Assembly (NCBI RefSeq): GCF_003353175.1
Contig: NZ_QHKS01000001.1
Coordinates: 520,040-584,039 of the forward strand
DNA length: 64,000 bases
Reading direction: 5' to 3'
From: Paraburkholderia lacunae
Lineage (GTDB): Bacteria; Pseudomonadota; Gammaproteobacteria; Burkholderiales; Burkholderiaceae
In this document: in pieces, positions 57,060 through 64,000 of the stretch
How positions within the stretch are numbered: position 1 is the stretch's first letter
How the letters are laid out: every line of letters begins with the position of its first letter
The notes under the pieces: model-generated
The model's input: only the letters and a program-made list of their open reading frames with translations
What the model was told of the DNA's origin: nothing
Database searches by the model: none
Position numbers and translations under genes: made by a program

Positions 57060-57086
57060 GACAGCAAGGCCTCAACGCAACATAAA
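57058..57086 (+). promoter_or_regulatory. Candidate promoter of the porin gene
   Basis: TGGACA (57058-57063), 17 bases, CATAAA (57081-57086). Matches are 5/6 and 4/6. The implied leader is about 50 bases. The rest of the 316-base spacer (56829-57144) shows no gene. Confidence 0.4.
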
Positions 57087-57144
57087 TATTCGCCTTGTAC
57101 AAAAAATTCGTAGCAAAAGATTCGCAATCCTTGGAGATCATTCG

Positions 57145-58335
57145 ATGAAAAAGTCGCTTCTCGCTCTCGCAGCATTGGGCGCATTTGCAGGCGTCGCTCA
57201 TGCTCAGAGCAGCGTGACCCTGTACGGTATCGTTGACGAAGGCTTCAACATCAACACCAACGCGGGTGGCAAGCACCTGTACAACCTGTCCAGCGGCGTT
57301 CTGCAAGGCTCGCGTTTCGGCCTGCGCGGCGCGGAAGATCTGGGCGGCGGTCTGAAGGCAATCTTCGTGTTGGAAAACGGCTTTGACGTGAACAACGGCA
57401 AGCTGGGTCAAGGCGGCCTGATGTTCGGCCGTCAAGCTTATGTCGGTCTGTCGAGCCAGTTCGGCACGGTCACGCTGGGTCGTCAGTACGACTCCGTCGT
57501 CGACTACGTCGGTCCGCTGGAAGCCGGTGACCAATGGGGCGGCTACATCGCTGCTCACCCGGGCGACATCGACAACTTCAACAACGCGTACCGTACCAAC
57601 AACACGGTCAAGTACACGAGCGCCGACTACAACGGCTTCAAGTTCGGCGGCACCTACAGCTTCGGCGGCCAGGCAGGTAACTTCACGGGCAACCAGATCT
57701 GGTCGCTGGGCGCTGGCTACAACAACGGTCCGTTGGTCTTGGGCGTTGGCTACTTGAACGCACGCACGCCGGCAGCTTCGGGCGGCCTGTTCAACGACGG
57801 CGGCACGATCGCGTCGAACACGGTGAAGGCTACGGGGCCGGATTTCGCCGTGTCGTCGCCGGTCTACGCTGGCTTCGCTTCGGCTAACACGTACCAGGTG
57901 ATCGGTGCAGGCGGCGCATACACGTTCGGCGCAGCAACGATCGGTGCAACGTACTCGAACATCCGCTTCGCGAACCTGGGTGCTTCGTACGCATCGCCGT
58001 TCAAGGGCCAATCGGCTACGTTCAACAACGCGGAAGTCAACTTCAAATATCAGTTGACCCCGGCGTTGCTGGTTGGCGCTGCCTACGACTACACCCGCGG
58101 CGCAGACATCGCAGGTGCATCGCGTGCTCAATACCACCAAGGCTCGGTCGGCGTGGACTACTTCCTGTCCAAGCGCACCGACGTCTACGTTATTGGTGTG
58201 TACCAGCACGCTCTGGGCTCGACGTTGAGTACGAGCGGTACTGTGGTGGACGCCCATGCTGGCATCAACGGCCTGACGGGTTCGCAGAACCAGAACCAGC
58301 TGGCAGCTCGCGTCGGTATCCGCCACAAGTTCTAA
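57145..58335 (+). CDS. Gram-negative general porin (OmpC-like, Burkholderia type)
   Basis: Trimeric outer-membrane beta barrel for small solutes. A 20-residue signal peptide ending in AHA precedes the mature start QSSVTLYGIVDEG, the typical opening of Burkholderia/Neisseria porins. Aromatic- and Gly-rich strands recur; the last residues RVGIRHKF end in Phe, the BAM recognition signature. 396 residues. The start is preceded by GGAG 8 bases away. Codon use is biased to a few codons, as for a highly expressed gene. A terminator with a TTCG loop follows. Confidence 0.95.
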   Translation: MKKSLLALAALGAFAGVAHAQSSVTLYGIVDEGFNINTNAGGKHLYNLSSGVLQGSRFGLRGAEDLGGGLKAIFVLENGFDVNNGKLGQGGLMFGRQAYVGLSSQFGTVTLGRQYDSVVDYVGPLEAGDQWGGYIAAHPGDIDNFNNAYRTNNTVKYTSADYNGFKFGGTYSFGGQAGNFTGNQIWSLGAGYNNGPLVLGVGYLNARTPAASGGLFNDGGTIASNTVKATGPDFAVSSPVYAGFASANTYQVIGAGGAYTFGAATIGATYSNIRFANLGASYASPFKGQSATFNNAEVNFKYQLTPALLVGAAYDYTRGADIAGASRAQYHQGSVGVDYFLSKRTDVYVIGVYQHALGSTLSTSGTVVDAHAGINGLTGSQNQNQLAARVGIRHKF

Positions 58336-58361
58336 TAAGTCGTAATAAAGCAGTTTGCCTC

Positions 58362-58387
58362 AAAGGCGCCTTCGGGCGCCTTTTTTT
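58362..58387 (+). terminator. Porin terminator with TTCG tetraloop
   Basis: AGGCGCC, loop TTCG, then GGCGCCT followed by T (seven in total). A strong intrinsic terminator, as expected for an abundant transcript. Confidence 0.9.
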
Positions 58388-58432
58388 ATGGCATGTGCGC
58401 CAGCTGGCTTGCTTGTGTCGAGGCAGCGGCTC

Positions 58433-58474
58433 AAAGAAAAAAGCCTGGCAGACGAAAGTCTGCCGGGCTCTTTT
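58433..58474 (-). terminator. Terminator of the acyl-CoA ligase gene
   Basis: On the minus strand an 11-bp stem (GCCCGGCAGAC with GTCTGCCAGGC, one G-T pair) with the loop TTTC, followed by six T and more. It lies 54 bases after the gene. Confidence 0.85.
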
Positions 58475-58527
58475 CTAAGTTGCGCTGCGTTGCTTTGCTT
58501 TAGCTGCCTTAGTTTGCGTCGGTGTTG

Positions 58528-60201
58528 TTAGGCACGGCCGTCGCGCAGCTCCCGGCGCAGAATCTTGCCGACATTGCTCTTGGGCAGTTCCGTGCGGAAT
58601 TCGACGATTTTCGGCCGCTTGTAGCCGGTCAACTGCTGCTTGCAGTACGCGAAGATGTCCGCATCGGTGAGCGCCGGATCCTTCTTCACGACGAACAGCT
58701 TCACCGCTTCGCCCGAATGCTGATCCGGCACGCCGACCGCGGCGACTTCGAACACGCCTGGCAGCTTCGCCACCACATCCTCGATTTCGTTCGGATAAAC
58801 GTTGAATCCGGACACCAGTATCATGTCCTTCTTGCGATCGACAATCTTGACGAAGCCGCCTTCGTTCATCAAGCCGACGTCGCCCGATTTGAAGAAGCCA
58901 TCCGGCGTCATGACCTTGGCCGTTTCGTCCGGCCGGTTCCAGTACCCCGCCATCACCTGGGGGCCGCGGATGCAAATTTCACCCGGCTGGCCGAGCTGCA
59001 CTTCATTGCCTTCGTCGTCGCGAATCGAGATTTCGGTCGACGGCAGCGGCAAACCGATCGTGCCGCTGTATTCGGTGACGGTAACCGGATTGCAGGTCAC
59101 GCATGGCGACGTCTCCGACAAACCGTACCCTTCGATGATCGGCGTATGCGTATGCTCGTACCAGCGCTTGGCGACCGCTTCCTGCACCGCCATGCCGCCG
59201 CCATTGGCCGCGATCAGCTTCGAAAAGTCGAGTTTGTGAAAGTCCGGACTGTTCAGAAGCGCGTTATACAGCGTGTTGACGGCAGGAATCGTCGTGATCG
59301 GATAGCCTTGCAGCGACTTGATCATGCCGGGGATGTCGCGCGGATTCGGAATCAGCACGCCAAGACCGCCTGTGCGGATCGTCAGCAGACCGCAAACCGT
59401 CAACGCGAACACGTGATAGAGCGGCAACGCGACGACGGTGATGAATTGATCGATGTCGTTGCGGTTCGCTCGCACCGGATCGAGCCAGATCTCCGACTGC
59501 AGCACGTTGGCAATCAAGTTCCGATGCAGCAGCGTCGCGCCCTTGGCCACCCCGGTCGTGCCGCCCGTGTATTGCAGGAACGCAACGTCGTCCGGACCTT
59601 GCTTGACCGGCTTGAAGCTCTGACGACCGCCCTCTGCGATTGCCGCGTTGAATTTGACGTGTCCCGGCAGACTCCACGCCGGCACCATCTTCTTCACGCG
59701 TCGCACGACGAAGTTCACAAGTGCGCCCTTCACACCCATAAGATCGCCCATTGCGGCGACAACAACGTGTTTGACCGACGTATTTCGGACAACCGCCTGC
59801 AGTGTCACGGCGAAGTTTTCGAGCAGGATGATCGCTTCCGCGCCGCTGTCCTTGAGCTGATGCTCGAGTTCGCGCGGGGTATAGAGCGGATTCACGTTCA
59901 CGACCACGTAGCCCGCGCGCAAGATCGCAGCAATCGCGATCGGATATTGCAGCACGTTCGGCATCATGATCGCGATGCGCGCGCCGCGGGCCATACCCTT
60001 CGACTGAAACCACGCACCCAGCTTGCTCGAGAGCGTGTCGAGCTCGCCATAACTGATCTCTTTGCCCATGCAGACGAACGCCGGTTTGGCGCGATGCTCG
60101 CGAAAGGCTTCTTCAAGCAGCTCGGCAACGGACGAATAACGGGTCGGATCGATCTCTGCCGGAATGCCGGGCGGATAGGATTTCAGCCAGATTTTTTCCA
60201 T
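58528..60201 (-). CDS. Long-chain fatty acid--CoA ligase (FadD-like)
   Basis: Activates fatty acids to acyl-CoA for beta-oxidation. The P-loop is YTGGTTGVAKGATLLHRN (about residue 210), the AMP motif is GYGLSETSPCV, and GWxxxGD-like DGFFKSGDVGLMNEGGFVKIVDRKKDMILVSGFNVYP carries the hinge. The C-terminal catalytic lysine region ends KRPKIVEFRTELPKSNVGKILRRELRD. 557 residues, as for FadD. fadD is the likely symbol, but several paralogues are usual, so I leave it blank. No neighbours of beta-oxidation are present. Confidence 0.93.
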   Translation of the reverse strand: MEKIWLKSYPPGIPAEIDPTRYSSVAELLEEAFREHRAKPAFVCMGKEISYGELDTLSSKLGAWFQSKGMARGARIAIMMPNVLQYPIAIAAILRAGYVVVNVNPLYTPRELEHQLKDSGAEAIILLENFAVTLQAVVRNTSVKHVVVAAMGDLMGVKGALVNFVVRRVKKMVPAWSLPGHVKFNAAIAEGGRQSFKPVKQGPDDVAFLQYTGGTTGVAKGATLLHRNLIANVLQSEIWLDPVRANRNDIDQFITVVALPLYHVFALTVCGLLTIRTGGLGVLIPNPRDIPGMIKSLQGYPITTIPAVNTLYNALLNSPDFHKLDFSKLIAANGGGMAVQEAVAKRWYEHTHTPIIEGYGLSETSPCVTCNPVTVTEYSGTIGLPLPSTEISIRDDEGNEVQLGQPGEICIRGPQVMAGYWNRPDETAKVMTPDGFFKSGDVGLMNEGGFVKIVDRKKDMILVSGFNVYPNEIEDVVAKLPGVFEVAAVGVPDQHSGEAVKLFVVKKDPALTDADIFAYCKQQLTGYKRPKIVEFRTELPKSNVGKILRRELRDGRA

Positions 60202-60347
60202 GCAGCGTCTCCTTCTTTATTTTCGAATGGTCGTGCTAAAAACACATCGTAGCATGCGGACCCCTTTGCTATTCGTGAAAAACCGCCGGGTTAGACCCCA
60301 GCCTCGAACCGGTCGTGGGCGATAGCGGCGTGATTCTTCGAGCCTTT

Positions 60348-62426
60348 TCAGGTGCGTTCGACCTCGACGAGGCAATCGTAGAACGTGGCCGACGCGCCGA
60401 GATCGGTGAGCGCCTGGCTGGTAACCTGGTTGGCATTGCGGCCGTCGGGCGCGAGTTTCTTCCACCAGATCGACAGCCCGACGACGAGGCCTTCGCGCGC
60501 TTTGTCGGTGACACGGGCACGCGCCTGCATCGAGCCGCGGTCATTGAAAATGCGCACCTGATCGCCGTCGACTATGCTTCGCTGCTGTGCGTCGGCCGGG
60601 TGAATGTCCAGGTGCGGCTCGCCTTCCGTCGAGCGCAAGCTTTCGATGTTCACGAAGGTGCTGTTCAGGAAGTTGCGCGCGGGCGGCGAGATCATCGCCA
60701 GCGGATAAAGTGCGGCAAGTTCCGGTGCACTGTCAGCGGACTCGTAGGGTGGTAAATAATCGGGCAGCGGATCCAGCCCCTGTTGCGCAAGGCGCTCACT
60801 GAAAAACTCGCATTTACCGGACGGCGTTCGAAAGCGGCCCTCGGCGAACGGCGCGTCTGGCAGGTTCAGCTTTGCCCAGCCCATCTTCTTCAGCGATTCC
60901 CAGTCGACGCCTTCGAGCGCAGCATCGTCCCAGCGGAACGCCGCCTGCGCGACCGTTTCGTCGCTGTCATACAGCGCCGGCTCGTCCAGGCCCATGTGAC
61001 GCGCCAAGCCGCGGAAAATCTCCGTGTTCGGGCGTGCTCCGCCGACCGGCGCAATGGCCGGCAGATTGACCATTACGTCTGTGTGCCCGTATGACTTGTG
61101 CACGTCGAGATGCTCGAGCTGCGTCGTAGCAGGCAGGAGCAGATCGGCGTAGTCCGCGGTATCGGTCTGAAAATGCTCCAGCACGATCGTGAACAGATCT
61201 TCGCGCGCGAAGCCTGCCGCGACCCGCTCCGAATCCGGCGCCACCGCCACCGGGTTCGAGTTGTAGACGATGATCGCTTCAATCTTGGGGCCGAACGCGG
61301 CGTCCCCGGGATGCAGCAACGCGTCGCCGATCGCGTTCATATTGATGACGCGCGAGACTTTGGCGGGCCAGCCTGGCATCAGGTCCGGACGCTGCAACGC
61401 GTGCGAATCGACTGGCGCCCATCCCGCCGATGAGAGCAACACCCCGCCCGCCCGCTCGCGCCACGCGCCCGTGAGCGACGGCAGGCAAGCGATGGCGCGC
61501 ACCGCGTTACCGCCGCCACGCACCCTTTGCAAGCCATAGTTCATCCGGATCGCGGCCTTCTTCGTGCTGCCGTAGAGGCGCGCAAGCTCGACGATCACCT
61601 GCTCGTCGACGCCGCAAATCTCGGCGACGCGAGACGGCGGATAGCTGAGCGCACGGGTCTTCAGTTCGGAAAAACCCAAGGTGTGATCCGCGATGTAGGC
61701 GTGATCGAGCAGGTCCTCCGTGATGAGCACGTTCATCATGCCGAGCGCGAAAGCGCCGTCGGTGCCCGGTTTTATCGCGATGTGCTGATGGCACTTTTCC
61801 GCCGTCAACGAGCGGTACGGATCGATTGCGATCAGGCGCGCACCGCGGCGCTTGGCTTCCTGTGCGCGCGTCCAGAAATGCAGATTCGACGCGATCGGAT
61901 TCGAGCCCCAGATCAGGATGAGCTCACTCTCGGCGAAAAACTCGGTGTGCATGCCGAGACTTGCCCCGTAGGTGTATTTCAGCCCTGCTGCGCCGGCGGC
62001 CGCGCAAATCGTACGGTCCAACTGCGACGCGCCGAGCTTGTGGAAAAACCGTTGCGCAATGCTGTCCCCCTGGACCAAACCCATCGTGCCCGCGTAGCTG
62101 TACGGCAGGATAGCTTCGGGTGCGCGGCCGGCGATCCCCGACAGACGCAGCGCAGCCAACTCGAACGCCTCGTCCCAACTGATCGGTTCGAAGCGGCCTT
62201 CACCCTTGCGGCCGACGCGCTTCATCGGCGTCGTCAACCGACGGGGATGATGCACGCGCTCGGCATAGCGGCTGACTTTGGTGCACAGTGCGCCTTGGGT
62301 CGGCGGATGATCGGGATCGCCGGCGACCTTGATCGCCCGACCGCCTTCGACGGTCACACGTATCGCGCAAGTATCTGGGCAGTCGTGCGGACACACCGCG
62401 CGGGCGAATTCGGTCGGAGCATTCAT
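60348..62426 (-). CDS. Molybdopterin oxidoreductase with [4Fe-4S] site
   Basis: A 692-residue member of the DMSO-reductase/formate-dehydrogenase superfamily, oxidising or reducing an unknown substrate. The N-terminal Fe-S motif is CPHDCPDTC with a fourth Cys in GALCTK. The bis-MGD region includes LIWGSNPIASNLHFW and IDPYRS. The Mo ligand is probably the Cys of SQLDRTICAAAG, which I infer by position. C-terminal part (LDIHPADAQQRSIVDGDQVRIFNDRGSMQ) is the molydopterin dinucleotide-binding domain. No Tat signal is seen, so it is probably cytoplasmic. No electron-transfer subunit gene is beside it. The ATG at 62426 is chosen because MNAPTEFARAVCPHDC opens the family. Confidence 0.9.
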   Translation of the reverse strand: MNAPTEFARAVCPHDCPDTCAIRVTVEGGRAIKVAGDPDHPPTQGALCTKVSRYAERVHHPRRLTTPMKRVGRKGEGRFEPISWDEAFELAALRLSGIAGRAPEAILPYSYAGTMGLVQGDSIAQRFFHKLGASQLDRTICAAAGAAGLKYTYGASLGMHTEFFAESELILIWGSNPIASNLHFWTRAQEAKRRGARLIAIDPYRSLTAEKCHQHIAIKPGTDGAFALGMMNVLITEDLLDHAYIADHTLGFSELKTRALSYPPSRVAEICGVDEQVIVELARLYGSTKKAAIRMNYGLQRVRGGGNAVRAIACLPSLTGAWRERAGGVLLSSAGWAPVDSHALQRPDLMPGWPAKVSRVINMNAIGDALLHPGDAAFGPKIEAIIVYNSNPVAVAPDSERVAAGFAREDLFTIVLEHFQTDTADYADLLLPATTQLEHLDVHKSYGHTDVMVNLPAIAPVGGARPNTEIFRGLARHMGLDEPALYDSDETVAQAAFRWDDAALEGVDWESLKKMGWAKLNLPDAPFAEGRFRTPSGKCEFFSERLAQQGLDPLPDYLPPYESADSAPELAALYPLAMISPPARNFLNSTFVNIESLRSTEGEPHLDIHPADAQQRSIVDGDQVRIFNDRGSMQARARVTDKAREGLVVGLSIWWKKLAPDGRNANQVTSQALTDLGASATFYDCLVEVERT

Positions 62427-62604
62427 AGGCGATTGATTCACTAGAGCGGTGTGGAAGTAGTCTCGAATTTTACGGCCGCGGCCACCTCGCCGGTACGGTG
62501 CCGCCGAAAATGCTTCGGCGTAAAATCGGTTATCACCGTGCCCGGGCGAAGGCGCCCCGAGCGATCCCACGCAAAGCAGAGCACAAGCGCATCAACACTC
62601 CATC

Positions 62605-63798
62605 ATGAAACTGATTCCCGAAATCCAGGCCGCTCACGGCGAAATTCAGACCCTCCGACGAACGATTCATGCCCACCCGGAACTTCGTTACGAAGAGACC
62701 GCAACGGCGGATCTGGTTGCCAAAAGCCTTGAATCCTGGGGTATTGAAACTCACCGCGGGCTGGGCAAAACAGGCGTAGTCGGCATATTGAAACGCGGCA
62801 ACCGTTCGCGCGCAATTGGTCTGCGAGCTGACATGGACGCGTTGCCGATTCAGGAACTGAACAGCTTCGATCACCGCTCGCAGAACGACGGCAAAATGCA
62901 CGCGTGCGGTCATGACGGACATACGGCAATGCTGCTCGGTGCGGCGCGGCATCTGGCAAAGCACGGCGAATTCGACGGCACAATCGTGTTCATTTTCCAA
63001 CCCGCCGAGGAAGGCGGCGCTGGCGCACAGGCGATGATCGACGATGGCCTGTTCACCAGATTTCCGGTCGACGCCGTGTTCGGCATTCATAACTGGCCGG
63101 GCATGCCGGCGGGCCACTTCGGCGTGACCGAAGGTCCGATCATGGCATCAAGCAACGAATTTCGCATTGAAATCAAAGGTGTAGGGTCGCACGCGGCGCT
63201 ACCGCACAATGGCCGCGACCCGGTATTTACGGCAGTGCAGATTGCGAACGGTTTGCAGGGCATCATCACGCGCAACAAGAAGCCGCTCGATACAGCGGTG
63301 CTGTCGATCACCCAGATTCACGCCGGCGACGCCGTCAATGTCATCCCAAACGACGCGTGGATCGCTGGCACTGTGCGAACTTTCACGACTGAAACACTCG
63401 ATTTGATCGAAGCGCGCATGCGTAAGATCGCCGAAAACACCGCCGATGCCTATGAGTGCTCCGTCGACATCCATTTTCACCGTAACTATCCGCCGACCAT
63501 CAACAGTAGCGAGGAGGCGCGCTTTGCGGCAGCAGTCATGAGGGAGATTGTCGGACCAGAAAACGTCGACGACGCAGTTGAACCGACGATGGGCGCGGAA
63601 GATTTCTCTTTCATGCTGCTGGCGAAGCCAGGCTGTTATGCATTTCTGGGCAATGGCGACGGCGGCCATCGAGATTCCGGCCATGGAGCCGGGCCGTGCA
63701 TGCTGCATAACGCGAGCTACGACTTCAACGATGATCTGCTCCCAATCGGGTCGACGTACTGGGTCCAGTTGGCGCAGCGGTTCTTGTCGCAAGAATAG
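62605..63798 (+). CDS. M20-family amidohydrolase (hippurate hydrolase-like)
   Basis: Zinc-dependent hydrolase of N-acyl amino acids or related amides. Metal ligands: Cys/His in ACGHDGHTAMLL (about residue 100), Glu in FQPAEEGGAGA, and His in GSHAALPH and HNASYDFND; GAEDFSFM is also typical. 397 residues, like HipO/AbgB-type proteins. The substrate cannot be told. It is divergent from the molybdopterin enzyme and converges on the rRNA operon. Confidence 0.93.
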   Translation: MKLIPEIQAAHGEIQTLRRTIHAHPELRYEETATADLVAKSLESWGIETHRGLGKTGVVGILKRGNRSRAIGLRADMDALPIQELNSFDHRSQNDGKMHACGHDGHTAMLLGAARHLAKHGEFDGTIVFIFQPAEEGGAGAQAMIDDGLFTRFPVDAVFGIHNWPGMPAGHFGVTEGPIMASSNEFRIEIKGVGSHAALPHNGRDPVFTAVQIANGLQGIITRNKKPLDTAVLSITQIHAGDAVNVIPNDAWIAGTVRTFTTETLDLIEARMRKIAENTADAYECSVDIHFHRNYPPTINSSEEARFAAAVMREIVGPENVDDAVEPTMGAEDFSFMLLAKPGCYAFLGNGDGGHRDSGHGAGPCMLHNASYDFNDDLLPIGSTYWVQLAQRFLSQE

Positions 63799-63930
63799 CG
63801 ACAGCTGGGTTGTTATGAGGCGACGATGTATGCGTCGCCTCGTGCCGCGCTGCCAATACGGGTGTTACTGAGACGCGTTGTCTGGCCAGCTGGATGTCAA
63901 CGGCGACGCCGGGTTTTATCGCCGTAAACG

Positions 63931-63963
63931 CAGAAACCCCACCGTTTGGGGGTGGGGTTTCTG
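63931..63963. terminator. Terminator between the M20 gene and the rRNA operon
   Basis: AGAAACCCCACC pairs with GGTGGGGTTTCT around GTTTGGG. It lies just beyond the 3' end of the minus-strand 5S rRNA and after the + strand gene, so it can end both; T-runs are short. Confidence 0.75.
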
Positions 63964-63974
63964 TTGCTGCTGGG

Positions 63975-64000
63975 GAGCCTGACGATTACCTACTTTCACA
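63975..64000 (-). rRNA. 5S rRNA, 3' end only (cut by window edge)
   Basis: Read on the minus strand the last bases are TGTGAAAGTAGGTAATCG followed by TCAGGCT, the conserved 3' end of betaproteobacterial 5S rRNA. The rest, with 23S and 16S, should lie to the right of the window. The exact mature end is uncertain by a base or two. Confidence 0.88.

Overview
The window reads as housekeeping chromosome of a GC-rich betaproteobacterium, most likely Paraburkholderia/Burkholderia sensu lato. Reasons: an alanine/lysine-repeat histone H1-like protein, a Burkholderia-type porin, the order DUF3426 - tpx - pfkB-type kinase, and the gene order pilBCD-coaE-zapD-yacG-mutT-ATPase-argJ-secA running into a complete division and cell-wall (dcw) cluster. 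I found no CRISPR array, prophage, intact insertion sequence or toxin/defence island.

Layout. 1-4.2 kb: a truncated zinc-ribbon/DUF3426 protein, thiol peroxidase, a PfkB kinase, a glycine-zipper lipoprotein and a histone-like repeat protein. 4.6-9.9 kb: class Ia ribonucleotide reductase (nrdA, nrdB), with a promoter overlapped by paired NrdR boxes. 10-22.8 kb: ampD, a ccsA-like gene, ffh, a phosphoribosyltransferase, marC, proS, rppH, a CNP1-like lipoprotein, proB, obgE, rpmA, rplU, ispB and tRNA-Pro(CGG). 23-30.3 kb: a CorC/HlyC-like protein, pilB-pilC-pilD, coaE, zapD, yacG and mutT. 30.3-38 kb: a DUF815 ATPase, argJ, secA, a DciA-like gene, lpxC and a peroxiredoxin. 38.2-55.9 kb: the dcw cluster on the minus strand, transcribed mraZ-rsmH-ftsL-ftsI-murE-murF-mraY-murD-ftsW-murG-murC-ddl-ftsQ-ftsA-ftsZ. 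56-63.8 kb: coq7, a porin, an acyl-CoA ligase, a molybdopterin oxidoreductase and an M20 amidohydrolase. At the right edge lies the 3' end of a 5S rRNA on the minus strand, so an rRNA operon should continue beyond the window.

How the parts work together. The dcw genes make UDP-MurNAc-pentapeptide (murC, D, E, F, ddl), pass it to lipid carriers (mraY, murG), and polymerise and cross-link it at the septum (ftsW, ftsI) under the FtsZ/FtsA/FtsQ/FtsL machine. Most junctions are ATGA overlaps, implying translational coupling. A promoter with three 10-bp-spaced GTGKGA-type repeats suggests MraZ autoregulation. lpxC (lipid A), zapD (FtsZ bundling), ampD (wall recycling) and ispB (quinone side chain) complement this growth-and-envelope theme.

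The least ordinary signals are small: a 52-bp inverted-repeat element with IS3-like ends inside the loop of an intrinsic terminator; a 29-bp exact repeat that separates ftsW from murG; a nine-G run in nrdA just before its C-terminal redox cysteines; and well-formed NrdR and MraZ operators. I do not see convincing evidence of a wholly new biological system.
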